Shown: positions 16,839 through 26,199, numbered from the stretch's first letter. The stretch: 64,000 nt of DNA from an uncultured Bacteroides sp. (GCA_902168085.1 CABHOP010000039.1:61238-125237), one strand, 5' to 3'. Numbers and translations are program-made. The notes: generated from the sequence alone by a model not told the origin.

Positions 16839-17549
16839 CTATACTGTTATTGCAGCAGTGGCTGAATATATCTGGGTTATTGGCTGATGGCTAATGAGCA
16901 TTTTTACGTCAATTCCATTTTCCAGAAAACGCAGGCTTTCTATTTGTTCTGTCCTTTCAAGCGGTGCTACCGGCCAGTTCATAAAATTGAACAACACCGC
17001 CTTGCGATATGCATAAATACCGGTATGCGCATAATGCGATATTGGCAAATCTTTATGATAAAGGAAAGGCACGGGATATCGGGAAAAGTACATAGCAAAC
17101 AAGCGCATATTCAATGTTGCTTTTATGCGGTTAGGGTCTGCTATTTCTTCAGCATGCTGCATTTTATACACTATAGATGCAACCTGTATATTACGGCTGG
17201 TAGCATCTTCAAATGTTTTAAGGAGTTTTTCAATTGGTGCTTCCTTCAGGTTAGGTATATTTCCCTGTATGTGTAATATAATGTCTGCCTCGATATCTAG
17301 GCCTGCTTCCGCCACATACTCTACAGAACTATCAGGCGTACGGCTGTAACGTTTTACTTTGCCCTCTGCAGCCAATATTTTCTTCTCTACGTCCTCATTA
17401 TCTGTCAGCACTAAAACATCTGAAAATAGCCCGGTGGCTACTGTTGTTTCATAGCAACGGTTAATGATGGTTCTCCCCTCTATCTCCTGTAGGTAAACAT
17501 TGCCTGCACTCTTGCCCACAAACGCAGTTATCAATGCAACAACACTCAT
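16839..17549 (-). CDS. KdsB-like cytidylyltransferase homologue with altered active site
   Basis: A 236-residue protein of the CMP-KDO synthetase family, clear from the segment LERTEQIESLRFLENGIDV and the overall order. Several key sites differ from active KdsB: the nucleotide loop reads VGKSAGNVYL instead of RxxSxRxPGKP, the metal Asp of QGDEP is Asn (IQGNIPNL, N97), and the C-terminal VDTPED is replaced by IYSATAAITV. It may use another sugar or be non-catalytic. It stands just upstream of the deacetylase set. Confidence 0.7.
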   Translation of the reverse strand: MSVVALITAFVGKSAGNVYLQEIEGRTIINRCYETTVATGLFSDVLVLTDNEDVEKKILAAEGKVKRYSRTPDSSVEYVAEAGLDIEADIILHIQGNIPNLKEAPIEKLLKTFEDATSRNIQVASIVYKMQHAEEIADPNRIKATLNMRLFAMYFSRYPVPFLYHKDLPISHYAHTGIYAYRKAVLFNFMNWPVAPLERTEQIESLRFLENGIDVKMLISHQPITQIYSATAAITV

Positions 17550-17603
17550 AATGTGGAATTTAGAAATGTAAAATTAGTAATTATATTATCATTGCCAATG
17601 CGG

Positions 17604-17993
17604 TTATTTCTTACGTCCCACACCCCAAAGCAACATGAGCCAGCCGGCAATGAAGAAAAGCCCGCCAATAGGTGTGATAATACCTACGCCACCTAAACCC
17701 ACCTGGCCATTCATTTTTAACAATGTGAGTGCGTATAATGAACCGGAGAACAGCAAAACACCAATGATAAAAAAGGTACTTGCCAGGCGTATTTGCCTGA
17801 AAGGAAACGATGAGAAGATAATACCGGTTGCCACCAACGCAAAGGAATGATAGAACTGGTATTTAACAGCTGTTTCAAAAGTCTGCAATTGATCAGGTTG
17901 TAACACTTCTTTTAGCGCATGTGCGCCGAAGGCGCCTAGTATTACAGCCAGTGCCGCAAATATGGCACCTGCTGTTATTGCCGGTTTGTACAT
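17604..17993 (-). CDS. DUF423 family inner-membrane protein
   Basis: A 129-residue protein with four hydrophobic helices and the family start GAIFAALAVILGAFGAHALK and middle VKYQFYHSFALVA. E. coli YgdD is a relative; the function is unknown. Its start overlaps the end of the shikimate kinase gene by 19 bp, so it is probably expressed with it. Confidence 0.85.
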   Translation of the reverse strand: MYKPAITAGAIFAALAVILGAFGAHALKEVLQPDQLQTFETAVKYQFYHSFALVATGIIFSSFPFRQIRLASTFFIIGVLLFSGSLYALTLLKMNGQVGLGGVGIITPIGGLFFIAGWLMLLWGVGRKK

Positions 17994-18484
17994 GAAGCAA
18001 TTATTTGCTCAAAATTACTAACAGAAAGCCGATTTGTATCTAATGTATAATCGGCCTGCTCATATATATTTTTTCTTTGGGCCAATAACTCTTCTAAAGC
18101 CTGCTTCTTGTTGCTGGCCTGTAGCAGCAGTGGGCGTTCTGTGGCAGCAGCGGCAAATCTTTCTATCAATGTAGTCGTATCTGCTTTCAGGTATACCACA
18201 CAGCCATGTTGCTTCATCTGTTCCATATTATCATAAAATGCAGGAGTACCGCCACCACACGCTATAATATCTGCTTCGTTTTCCTTTATCAGGTTCTTCA
18301 AAACAAATTGTTCATACTTTCGAAAATCATCTTCACCTTGTCCCTTGAAAATATCTTGAATTGGCATGCCTACCCGTCGTTCTATTTCGGCATCAAGGTC
18401 GGCAAAAGACAGTTGATAATGCAGGGCCAGTTCCCTTGCCCAGTAAGACTTACCTGCCAATGGCATACCTATCAGGAACAGCAT
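17975..18484 (-). CDS. aroK: shikimate kinase
   Basis: A 169-residue kinase that phosphorylates shikimate in the aromatic amino acid pathway. The P loop is GMPLAGKS (residues 6-13), shikimate is bound by the Asp of FADLDAEIE and the Arg of EDDFRKYE, and the central GGG is in IACGGGTP. The lid Arg is in AATERPLL. It lies directly against the cinA stop with no spacer. Confidence 0.9.
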   Translation of the reverse strand: MLFLIGMPLAGKSYWARELALHYQLSFADLDAEIERRVGMPIQDIFKGQGEDDFRKYEQFVLKNLIKENEADIIACGGGTPAFYDNMEQMKQHGCVVYLKADTTTLIERFAAAATERPLLLQASNKKQALEELLAQRKNIYEQADYTLDTNRLSVSNFEQIIASCTNRQ

Positions 18485-19738
18485 TTAGGATATATGATTT
18501 ATGAATTTCCACATCAACATCATGCCCAGCGTAGCTGCACTTTCTTTATTACGGATACGGTCGTAGAAAAGTTTCAGTTGTTTCGTTGTTGTTTCATTGC
18601 CATCAGAAACGGCTATCCATACCGTACCCAGCGATACTTTCCCATCTTCCATACCCGGCCCTAATATACCGGTAACACCAAACCCATAGTCGCTTTTCAG
18701 CAGGTTTCTTACTTGCTGTGCCATAGCAGAGGCAACCTGCTCGCTTACCACACCATGCGCTTCTATAATAGCCGCATCTACATGCAGCACACTTGTCTTT
18801 ATCGCATTCAGGTATGAAACTACCCCACCTTTAAAATATTCGCTTGCGCCCGGTATCTGCGTAATAAGATGGCTGATGTAACCACCCGTACAGCTTTCTG
18901 CCAAAGCAAGTGTTTTACCTTTTTGCTTTAATGAAAGACCAAGTATCTCTTCTATGGTTAAGTCTTCTTTTGCTACAACAATATTACCCAGTCGCTCTGC
19001 TATCTTATCCTGGTATCGGGCCACCTCAGGCTCTAACACAGCTTTATCATCACCATGGCCTGTAAGCCTTAGCTTTACCAGGCCCGGACTTGGCAGATAT
19101 GCCAGTTTTATGTGCTTTGGCAGTGCTGTTTCTATATCCTCTATTTTCTCTGCAATAAAACTTTCCCCTTCCCCTATGGTAACAATCGTCTTATGAACAA
19201 TAGCATCTGATATGTACTTTGCTTTCAGCAATGGCAATACTTCATCTTCCATTATTGCTACCATTTCAAAAGGCACGCCCGGCATGGAGATTACGATCTT
19301 CCCGTCTTTATGAAACAACATACCGGGTGCTGTCCCTATCCTGTTGAACAATACGGTACATACATCCGGCACTTCTGCCTGCTTTAGGTTTCGTTCTAAA
19401 AACGGGCGGTTTCTGCGTTGAAACATATCTGTCACATGCGTACGCACCCGCTCATCTACTATCATCTTACCGCCAAAATATTCGCACAGCAGAGGCTTCG
19501 TAATATCGTCGGCAGTTGGGCCTAAGCCGCCGGTTAGCAATATGATATCCGCTTTCGGCAGCTCTTCATCCAGTGCATACCTGATGGCATCTTCCGTATC
19601 TCCTACTGCTACCCTGCGCACCACATCTATACCCAATGGATTCAACTGTTTGGCTATCCATGCCGAATTGGTATCTATGGTTTGTCCTATCAGCAACTCG
19701 TCACCTATCGTTATTATTACTGCTTTGGTCTTTGGCAT
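18485..19738 (-). CDS. cinA: CinA-family nicotinamide-nucleotide amidase
   Basis: A 417-residue two-domain protein. Residues 1-170 are a molybdopterin-binding-like domain (IITIGDELLIGQTIDTNS, LTGGLGPTADD), and the C-terminal 160 residues are a PncC amidase domain (LALAESCTGGYISHLITQIPGAS). PncC deamidates nicotinamide mononucleotide in pyridine nucleotide salvage. Full length, no visible damage. The thioesterase gene ends 3 bp upstream, so these genes likely share a transcript. Confidence 0.92.
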   Translation of the reverse strand: MPKTKAVIITIGDELLIGQTIDTNSAWIAKQLNPLGIDVVRRVAVGDTEDAIRYALDEELPKADIILLTGGLGPTADDITKPLLCEYFGGKMIVDERVRTHVTDMFQRRNRPFLERNLKQAEVPDVCTVLFNRIGTAPGMLFHKDGKIVISMPGVPFEMVAIMEDEVLPLLKAKYISDAIVHKTIVTIGEGESFIAEKIEDIETALPKHIKLAYLPSPGLVKLRLTGHGDDKAVLEPEVARYQDKIAERLGNIVVAKEDLTIEEILGLSLKQKGKTLALAESCTGGYISHLITQIPGASEYFKGGVVSYLNAIKTSVLHVDAAIIEAHGVVSEQVASAMAQQVRNLLKSDYGFGVTGILGPGMEDGKVSLGTVWIAVSDGNETTTKQLKLFYDRIRNKESAATLGMMLMWKFINHIS

Positions 19739-19741
19739 ATA

Positions 19742-20155
19742 CTATTTTGTAAAAAAGGGGGCGAGGCAATCCATCAATTGCTGTGGCATGTTTACTTTTT
19801 GTTTCTGTTGCGGATCGTAAAACACCAGTGTAGTAACGCCTCTATTCAGCAGTTCTTGTTTTTCATTATACAGCTCCGAATGAAATTTTATTTTAGAGCC
19901 TTCAGGCAATTCCTTCAATATGGTCTTTACAGTTATCAGGTTATCATACATTGCCGGACGGAAGTATTGCGAGTTCAATTCCACCACCGGCATCATAATA
20001 CCCATTTCTTCCAGCTCGCGATAAGTAAAGCCAAGCTGCCGTATGGCCTCTGCCCTGCCTACTTCGTAGTACAAGGCATAGTTGCCGTAGTACAGGAACC
20101 CCATCTGGTCTGTTTCGCCATATCTTACCCTTATCTGCGTTATCGATTCGTACAT
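19742..20155 (-). CDS. YbgC-type acyl-CoA thioesterase
   Basis: A 137-residue hotdog thioesterase with the YbgC motif RYGETDQMGFLYYGNYALYYE near residues 10-30, which holds the catalytic Asp. The family hydrolyses short acyl-CoAs or acts in phospholipid metabolism. It abuts the SDR gene, whose stop shares a base with its start region, and precedes cinA by 3 bp. Confidence 0.85.
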   Translation of the reverse strand: MYESITQIRVRYGETDQMGFLYYGNYALYYEVGRAEAIRQLGFTYRELEEMGIMMPVVELNSQYFRPAMYDNLITVKTILKELPEGSKIKFHSELYNEKQELLNRGVTTLVFYDPQQKQKVNMPQQLMDCLAPFFTK

Positions 20156-20940
20156 TATCCTTTGTTTGCTGTATTTACTTTCTCGCTGTCTTTTACCGTG
20201 TAGATGCCATTTGCCTGGTTGGTGCAGGTAATGGTAAGATCATTGATGCAAACATGTGCCGGCAGTGTAGCGCAATAGTAAACCGTATTGGCAATATCTT
20301 CAGCATGTAGTGGTTCAAAACCGCGATATACAGACTCTGCCCTTTGTTCATCACCCTTAAAACGAACCAATGAAAATTCGGTTTCAGCCATGCCGGGGTT
20401 GATACCCGAAACTTTAATGCTATAGGGCAGCAGGTCTATACGCATAGATTGGTTCAGCGCATCTACCGCAAACTTGGTAGCGCAATACACATTCCCGTTC
20501 TTATATACCAGCTTACCAGCAGTAGAACCAATATTAAATATATGACCTCCCTGCTCTTTCATCATTGGCAGTACCTGGCGGGTTACGTACAACAACCCCT
20601 TCACATTGGTATCTATCATCACATCCCAATCATCCATATCGCCTTCGTCTATGGTAGATAAGCCCGATGCCAGCCCCGCATTATTTACCAGTATATCTAT
20701 TCGTGATATTTGTTGTTTTAAAGCATCGATAGCATTTACTACGGCTGTCCTGTCCCTGACATCAAACTGCAGTGTTGTTACTTGCACACCATAAGCTGTT
20801 TCCAGTTCCCGCTTCAGGGCATCGAGCCTTTCAGCGCGTCTGCCTGTTATACACACATCATATCCATTCTTTGCAAAGATTTCCGCTATCGCCCTTCCGA
20901 AACCGGAAGTTGCCCCGGTAACGAGTATTGTTTTACGCAT
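20155..20940 (-). CDS. SDR-family NADP-dependent oxidoreductase, YdfG-like
   Basis: A 261-residue short-chain dehydrogenase. The cofactor loop GATSGFGRAIAE is at residues 8-19, VNNAGLASG near 85, the catalytic Ser in NIGSTAGK and the YxxxK motif in YCATK near 155. The sequence is closest to YdfG-type enzymes, which oxidise 3-hydroxy acids such as L-allo-threonine or serine. Arg after the second strand (ITGRR) favours NADP. It begins the run of genes reading down to kdsB-like. Confidence 0.87.
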   Translation of the reverse strand: MRKTILVTGATSGFGRAIAEIFAKNGYDVCITGRRAERLDALKRELETAYGVQVTTLQFDVRDRTAVVNAIDALKQQISRIDILVNNAGLASGLSTIDEGDMDDWDVMIDTNVKGLLYVTRQVLPMMKEQGGHIFNIGSTAGKLVYKNGNVYCATKFAVDALNQSMRIDLLPYSIKVSGINPGMAETEFSLVRFKGDEQRAESVYRGFEPLHAEDIANTVYYCATLPAHVCINDLTITCTNQANGIYTVKDSEKVNTANKG

Positions 20941-20993
20941 TCTCTATAAATGATATTGAAGGCTGTAAAGATAAGATGCTTCTTACTCAAGTA

Positions 20994-21290
20994 TCACCTC
21001 CTTTTATGAAACCTTATTTTTTGCCCTTTCCATTTCCAGTTTGGCATTCGTTTTTGCTGCTGTAGTGTATTCAGGCCTATAGCATGTCTCCGCTGCGCTA
21101 CCATATCCGGGCTTTCTTCCATTTTATCGTGCCACACATAGTAGTATTTTACTTTCTTATCCCTGCCCTTGCCATATCTGGTCTTATAATCTGAGATGGT
21201 TCCAAACTGTTCCGGATGCATGTAACCATTTTCAACTGCTTTCTGCAGGTCTATGTCAATACCGGGATAACTGTAATGGTGTATCAGCAT
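20994..21290 (-). CDS. small basic hypothetical protein
   Basis: A 98-residue protein, basic towards the C terminus (KWKGQKIRFHKRR), rich in aromatic residues (Tyr, Trp, His). No signal peptide, membrane helix or known motif. It ends 53 bp before the SDR start on the same strand. I do not recognise the family; the frame has codon use like its neighbours. Confidence 0.5.
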   Translation of the reverse strand: MLIHHYSYPGIDIDLQKAVENGYMHPEQFGTISDYKTRYGKGRDKKVKYYYVWHDKMEESPDMVAQRRHAIGLNTLQQQKRMPNWKWKGQKIRFHKRR

Positions 21291-21417
21291 TACATACGCG
21301 CGTTCATCGCTCAGTAAACGGAAACTTTCCCATATAACTGTTATTCACATGTTAACGTATTTGCATTTCCAAAAACTTAACATTAATTAATTGTTAAGTC
21401 TTCGTAACTTAGAAAAA

Positions 21418-22614
21418 GTGAGGAAAATAGCGCTCATATTATCTCTTTTATGCATCGCCTGCCAGTCTATCGGGCTTGCAGGCCAAGCTAATATCATAAA
21501 AGTGGATTTTTATGGGGAAACAATAGAAGTACCATTTTCTCCATCTCTTTCTATTGCATATAATGTTCCTCCTTCTAAAGAAACCATCCGGCAATTTTAT
21601 GATATTGCCAATGCGCAGGACTATCAGCCAACTATCAATACTTTAATAGCATTCAAAGAAAAGCACCAATTGAATGACTGGATATATTATCAACTCATTC
21701 GCAAAACAGCGCAACAGATAAGCCCTAAGGCTGAAAACTACCCAAGATATACACTTTACAAATGGTTCCTGTTGAATAAAAGCGGCTTTGATGCTAATCT
21801 GGCCATCAGCACACAAGGGCAATTGCTGTTTTACGTGCACTGCGATGAAAATATATACGACATACCATACTATATGGTTAATGACAAGCAGTATATATGC
21901 CTGAATAAACACGATTATGCCAATCTCAGTTTTGAAAAGAATGCATCTTATCCCGTTGATGTAATTATACCGGAAGGGCAAAAAGCTTTTTCCTATAAAG
22001 TGACCCAAATGCCGGACTTTACGCCTGCAGATTATACAGAAAAAGATCTTCAGTTTAGTTATGACAATAAGCAATACCATTTTAAGGTGATGATAAATCC
22101 GCAGGTACAAACCATTTTTACCAATTATCCTGTGGTGGATTATGCGTCCTATTTCAACATTCCGCTTAGTAAAGAAACCTACAGTTCGCTGATACCGGGT
22201 TTGAAAAAAAGTGTGAAGGATATGAAGCAGAAAAAGGGCGTGGACTATCTTATGAATTTTACCCGCCATGCTTTTCTTTACGAAGATGACCTAAACAATT
22301 TTGGCAAGGAAAAACGCATGAGCCCTGAACAAACGCTGCTTAATAAATATAGCGATTGCGATGACCGTGCTGCTCTATTCTTCTACCTGGTAAAAGAAGT
22401 ATATAATCTGCCTATGATAGCAGTGTTATATCCTACACATGTAACTATAGCTGTCAAATTTGATAAACCTACCGGCCACACAATAGAATACAAAGGGCAA
22501 TTATACTCTGTATGCGAACCTACCCCACAGGGTCAGGACCTTCGTATCGGCCAGGTATCACCCAGCCTGAAACATATGGCCTATAGTATAGCTTACGAAT
22601 ACAATCCACAATAA
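21418..22614 (+). CDS. secreted transglutaminase-like cysteine protease-fold protein
   Basis: About 398 residues from a GTG at 21418, chosen because it gives a clean signal peptide (MRKIALILSLLCIACQ); a TTG at 21391 adds nine residues. The C-terminal part is transglutaminase-like: Cys in NKYSDCDDRAALFFYL, His in YPTHVTIAV and Asp/Glu in the CEPTPQGQD segment. The N-terminal 250 residues are beta-rich and resemble nothing I can name. The role could be protein crosslinking, peptide cleavage or a non-catalytic envelope function. The intergenic region before it holds a TTAACATTAATTAATTGTTAA palindrome-rich AT stretch. Confidence 0.65.
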   Translation: MRKIALILSLLCIACQSIGLAGQANIIKVDFYGETIEVPFSPSLSIAYNVPPSKETIRQFYDIANAQDYQPTINTLIAFKEKHQLNDWIYYQLIRKTAQQISPKAENYPRYTLYKWFLLNKSGFDANLAISTQGQLLFYVHCDENIYDIPYYMVNDKQYICLNKHDYANLSFEKNASYPVDVIIPEGQKAFSYKVTQMPDFTPADYTEKDLQFSYDNKQYHFKVMINPQVQTIFTNYPVVDYASYFNIPLSKETYSSLIPGLKKSVKDMKQKKGVDYLMNFTRHAFLYEDDLNNFGKEKRMSPEQTLLNKYSDCDDRAALFFYLVKEVYNLPMIAVLYPTHVTIAVKFDKPTGHTIEYKGQLYSVCEPTPQGQDLRIGQVSPSLKHMAYSIAYEYNPQ

Positions 22615-22634
22615 CCTTTTGAGTGATCATTAAA

Positions 22635-22659
22635 AAAGCGCAGACAATACCTGCGCTTT
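22635..22659 (+). terminator. hairpin terminator after the transglutaminase-like gene
   Basis: AAAGCGCAG, a 7-base loop and CTGCGCTTT. It lies 20 bp after the stop codon. The T run is short. Confidence 0.65.
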
Positions 22660-22772
22660 AAACATGTTATCGTGACGGGGTTAAAAAGGCTCCTTTAACT
22701 TTCTCTAACCACTTGGGGTTATAACTCATAAGACACTAGCTGCAACGTAAAGGTTGGATATGCTGAAAAGAA

Positions 22773-22806
22773 CGAAAGGAGGGTGCGAAAACCCTCCTTA
22801 GCTTTC
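22773..22806. terminator. second hairpin in the intergenic region
   Basis: A 9 bp perfect stem AAGGAGGGT/ACCCTCCTT around the loop GCGAAA, extended by CGAA/TTCG pairs. No gene ends here, so it may end an unseen transcript or be part of a structured RNA. Confidence 0.5.
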
Positions 22807-22984
22807 GTTAAGAGTAATGTATTTCCAAACCTTCTTAACCCAACATGAATATACTATAACATTCAATAACAACAAGTTATACTTATCCACATTTTTTGAC
22901 TTCACGCTATTGCAGCTATACTTCAGCTTTGACAAGAGTACATATTTATCAATTTTTACTGTTTTATGGCTTTACCTTTAACAT

Positions 22985-23746
22985 ATGAAGCCACGTCGCC
23001 CTAAAGACATTATAAAGAAGGAACTTGAAATAATTGATAAGCTCACTGGTAAAAAGATAATAGATAATGAGCTGCTTCATAAGCTACGTACTACATATAA
23101 AAAACTAAGGGCACTGGTAAGAATGCGATTGGGTATGGGGAATGCTAAAGTATTGCCTGCCTTTCTTAATAAACTATATAAAACAGCAGGCAATGCCAGA
23201 GATCTGCTATTGCACGTGGAATATATAAAAGAAGCTACGAGAGAAAAAAGCAGCTATCCTGAAGCATATATAAAAACCATAAAGAAAGAGGCTGCAAAAC
23301 ACAGAAATAAGCTAAAGGCACACTTTAAAGGTTTTGATAAAAAAAGGTTGTTGAAAGAAATAGTAGATGCGCTGCCCAAAGAAGCAACAGGGACAAAGGA
23401 CTTGCTGCGTTGGCAAAAGCAACAATATGCTACTATAAAAAAACTGGCTGCCGAGGCTCCTACGGATAAAACGATACACGATATACGGAAACGTGTAAAG
23501 GATGTGCTGTATGTATTCACACATGCAGATGAGCAGGCATATGTGAAGCAAATAGAGCATCTGAAAATACTGGCTGCCGACCTGGGACAATACCAGGATT
23601 ACAGCATTCAACTACATATATTGAGCGTGCACACAGCAGAGATATTGCCGGAAGAAAGTATAGCAATAAAAAAAGCAGCCCAAATATGGACTGCAGGGAA
23701 GAAACGTTTAAAAAAACGAATACTCAAAAATTTATCCTTGGAGTAA
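22985..23746 (+). CDS. CHAD domain protein (polyphosphate-binding family)
   Basis: A 253-residue, strongly basic, all-helical protein. The paired CHAD motifs are visible: LHKLRTTYKKLRALVRM near residues 30-46, AGNARDLLLHVEY near 68-80, IHDIRKRVKDVLYVF near 163-177 and LGQYQDYSIQL near 200. CHAD proteins bind inorganic polyphosphate through the conserved His, Arg and Lys. It is monocistronic, with a TACCTTTA element only 4 bp before the ATG. The neighbour on its right is convergent. Confidence 0.85.
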   Translation: MKPRRPKDIIKKELEIIDKLTGKKIIDNELLHKLRTTYKKLRALVRMRLGMGNAKVLPAFLNKLYKTAGNARDLLLHVEYIKEATREKSSYPEAYIKTIKKEAAKHRNKLKAHFKGFDKKRLLKEIVDALPKEATGTKDLLRWQKQQYATIKKLAAEAPTDKTIHDIRKRVKDVLYVFTHADEQAYVKQIEHLKILAADLGQYQDYSIQLHILSVHTAEILPEESIAIKKAAQIWTAGKKRLKKRILKNLSLE

Positions 23747-23751
23747 CGATA

Positions 23752-24318
23752 CTACTCTACTGTTTTCTGTTTTACAGAACCGGCCATTTCAAGTGTTGTT
23801 TGATTGATATCATATATTTTATTCAGCGCCACTTCCGCTGTCTGGTTTCCGTCACATTGAATGGTAACATTAGCAGCCCCTTCCTTACGCTCCTTCATCC
23901 ATACATAAGACATCTTCCTGATGGTGCCTGCAGGCGTTACCAGGTCGCTTTTCAGGTAAGCAACCCCGCTGTTGGCACCACGTACTGCCCTGGTAATATT
24001 TCCCTTTATTAACAGGTTACGGCCCTCCATATCAGTAGCAATATAGCTATCGTTCTCTTTAGCATATACCAGCACCACACTACCTGCACCAAAAGTTATT
24101 CTATCCGTCATGGCATCAACAGCCGCTTTATCTATGGGCTTGCCGGCAGACTGGGCAAGGAATAATGTAAGATCGTTCACACCCGGCTTAATAATAGAAA
24201 TACTACTGCCCTTTTCAAGAATATACCACTCAGGTGCAAATGGCTGTGCCTTGGCTATACCGACAGACAATAATAGCAGAACCAAACAAACTAATTGCTT
24301 TATAAACCCGTTCATCAT
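23752..24318 (-). CDS. secreted hypothetical protein
   Basis: A 188-residue protein with a signal peptide ending near AKAQ (residue 25). The mature part is predicted mostly beta strand and has one cysteine (IQCDG). I do not recognise a family. The stop is 6 bp from the stop of the convergent CHAD gene, so the two transcripts must overlap at their 3' ends. Its start lies 170 bp from that of the divergent desaturase. Confidence 0.6.
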   Translation of the reverse strand: MMNGFIKQLVCLVLLLLSVGIAKAQPFAPEWYILEKGSSISIIKPGVNDLTLFLAQSAGKPIDKAAVDAMTDRITFGAGSVVLVYAKENDSYIATDMEGRNLLIKGNITRAVRGANSGVAYLKSDLVTPAGTIRKMSYVWMKERKEGAANVTIQCDGNQTAEVALNKIYDINQTTLEMAGSVKQKTVE

Positions 24319-24487
24319 AATGATAAATATAGCAAGTACGGCGTTTCAAAACAAAAGGCATTATCTATTTTAACTATTGATTACAAATACTTTGGTGCAT
24401 TTCAATTCACAACTAAGGCGGTAGCCCGAAAATTTAGCTTATCTTCGGAAAAATTAATTTTTTTTGGAACAAAAGCAGAAACATGGT

Positions 24488-25576
24488 ATGCAAATAGTAA
24501 AGTTTGCATCCAAAGGTGGGCAAGACAGTTTTTATGATACTGTGAAGGCGAAGGTGAATGAATACTTTTCTCATGCAGATATTCCGAAACATGGGAATAT
24601 CACGATGTATGTAAAGACGGTGGTGATGCTTTCCATGTATTTTGTCCCATACTTTCTGATAGTAACGGGCGTAGCTGCTGCACATATGTGGTTGTTTTAC
24701 GGATTGTGGATGTTGATGGGTGTAGGTGTAGCCGGCATCGGCACCTCTGTAATGCATGATTCTAATCATGATTCTTATTCTACCAACCCCTTTGTAAATA
24801 ATATGCTTGGTGGTGTATTGAATCTCTTGGGTGGCTATAGCCGCAACTGGAAGATCCAGCACAACATTCTGCACCACACATATACTAACCTTGACGGGCT
24901 TGATGAAGACCTGGAAGCAGGCATACTGCTGCGCATGTCACCGCACAAAAAGAGATATTGGATACATAGGTATCAGCATATCTACGCATGGCTGCTATAC
25001 GGTATCATGAATATATATTGGGTTACCGCAAAAGACTATAAGAATATTATAGGTTACCATAAAAATGGTATGCTGAAAAAGCAAAAGATAACGCTGCGTC
25101 GTGCATTGACAGAGTTAAGTCTTTACAAAGTACTTTACTTTACTTACGTATTGGTATTACCTATCCTTTTTGCAGATGTTGCCTGGTATCATGTTGTATG
25201 GGGGTTTGTTATTATGCACCTGATAGGGGGCTTAATGCTGGCTTGTATCTTCCAGTTGGCGCACGTAATGGAAACTTCAGAATTCCCGATGCCTACAGAT
25301 GAGAATAAAATGATGAATAGCTGGGCCATCCACCAACTGCTGAACACAGCTAACTTTTCGCCCAAAAGCCGCATCATGTCATGGTTTATTGGGGGGCTCA
25401 ACTACCAGATAGAGCACCATCTCTTTCCTCACATATGTCATGTGCATTACCCCAAGCTATCGGTTATAGTAAAGCAAACAGCACAGGAATATAACCTGCC
25501 ATATAATGTGCAGCCTAACTTCGTAAAGGCACTAATAGAACATGGCACCATGCTAAAAAGGTTGGGAAGAAGCTAA
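24488..25576 (+). CDS. membrane fatty acid desaturase, acyl-CoA/linoleoyl-CoA type
   Basis: A 362-residue di-iron desaturase. The three His boxes are present: HDSNH at 90-94, HNILHH at 125-130 and QIEHHLF near residue 302. Hydrophobic helix pairs lie at about 43-88 and 205-255. It resembles front-end (delta-5/delta-6) desaturases but has no cytochrome b5 domain, so electrons come from a separate carrier. I chose the ATG at 24488; a TTG at 24464 would add eight residues. The end overlaps the convergent csaA stop by 4 bp. Confidence 0.85.
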   Translation: MQIVKFASKGGQDSFYDTVKAKVNEYFSHADIPKHGNITMYVKTVVMLSMYFVPYFLIVTGVAAAHMWLFYGLWMLMGVGVAGIGTSVMHDSNHDSYSTNPFVNNMLGGVLNLLGGYSRNWKIQHNILHHTYTNLDGLDEDLEAGILLRMSPHKKRYWIHRYQHIYAWLLYGIMNIYWVTAKDYKNIIGYHKNGMLKKQKITLRRALTELSLYKVLYFTYVLVLPILFADVAWYHVVWGFVIMHLIGGLMLACIFQLAHVMETSEFPMPTDENKMMNSWAIHQLLNTANFSPKSRIMSWFIGGLNYQIEHHLFPHICHVHYPKLSVIVKQTAQEYNLPYNVQPNFVKALIEHGTMLKRLGRS

Positions 25577-25911
25577 GCTATCTTCGTACCGTTAGGTACA
25601 GGACGCTCTACTGCTGTAAGCACTATGTTACCATCCGCATCTGCAAAGCCGGTTACCAGGCATTGCGATTTGAAGTTGGCTATTTGTTTTTCAGGAAAAT
25701 TTACGACGGCAACGATTTGCCTGTTCTGCAACGCTTCTTTAGTGTATAAAACTGTTATCTGGGCGCTGCTCCAACGTATGCCAATTTCAGGCCCAAAATC
25801 TATTTTGAGCTTATAGGCCGGTTTGCGGGCTTCGGGAAAATCTATAACCTCAACAATAGTACCTACCCTCAGTTCTACATCTTCAAACTGCTTCCAGGTT
25901 ATCAATTGCAT
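25573..25911 (-). CDS. csaA: CsaA-like tRNA-binding domain protein
   Basis: A 112-residue OB-fold protein starting MQLITWKQFEDVELRVGTI, the typical CsaA start, with IDFGPEIGIRWSSAQIT and VAVVNFPEKQI in the middle. CsaA binds tRNA and has been described as a chaperone linked to protein export. Standalone, full length. It is followed by a small membrane protein gene upstream on the same strand. Confidence 0.9.
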   Translation of the reverse strand: MQLITWKQFEDVELRVGTIVEVIDFPEARKPAYKLKIDFGPEIGIRWSSAQITVLYTKEALQNRQIVAVVNFPEKQIANFKSQCLVTGFADADGNIVLTAVERPVPNGTKIA

Positions 25912-25917
25912 GGTGTT

Positions 25918-26199
25918 CTAAATTGATAACATTAATATATACAGCAACAAAGCTGCTCCGAACACAATGTAAAAGACGATATTTATTTTATTGCTGACTT
26001 TATAATACTGCTTTACCTTTTCCTGGAAAGTGTTGCGAATAGCCTGTTTGCTCAACGGGGCTAATGATACAAAAAACAGATCGACCAGTTTGGTACCAAG
26101 GCCTTTTGACAGGATCAAATAAAATTTAACAGATATATAAAATATAATTACTATCGCCAAAAAAATGGGCATGCATTCAATTATGAATGTACGAATCAT
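25918..26199 (-). CDS. small two-helix membrane protein
   Basis: A 93-residue protein with hydrophobic helices at about residues 10-30 and 73-91 and a basic amphipathic middle. The stop is 6 bp before the csaA start, so the two genes likely form an operon. The family is not recognised. Codon use is AT-rich compared with csaA. Confidence 0.55.
   Translation of the reverse strand: MIRTFIIECMPIFLAIVIIFYISVKFYLILSKGLGTKLVDLFFVSLAPLSKQAIRNTFQEKVKQYYKVSNKINIVFYIVFGAALLLYILMLSI

Larger units (their letters stand above)
22615..22984. other. 370 bp intergenic region with two hairpins
   Basis: No protein frame is convincing. Two strong hairpins lie here (22635-22659 and 22773-22806). The part between them has a weak GGTTAAA...TTTAACT inverted repeat. 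The region could hide a small RNA, but I see no known RNA family. The last bases carry TACCTTTA just before the CHAD gene. Confidence 0.4.

Noticed and set aside
20606..20794. Short plus-strand frames over the SDR gene
   Set aside because: They overlap the catalytic and cofactor region of a complete SDR gene and show no domain of their own.
22615..22984. Possible riboswitch or known small RNA in the gap before the CHAD gene
   Set aside because: Two hairpins are present, but no conserved riboswitch core or known RNA pattern could be recognised, and the gene downstream has its own close promoter element.
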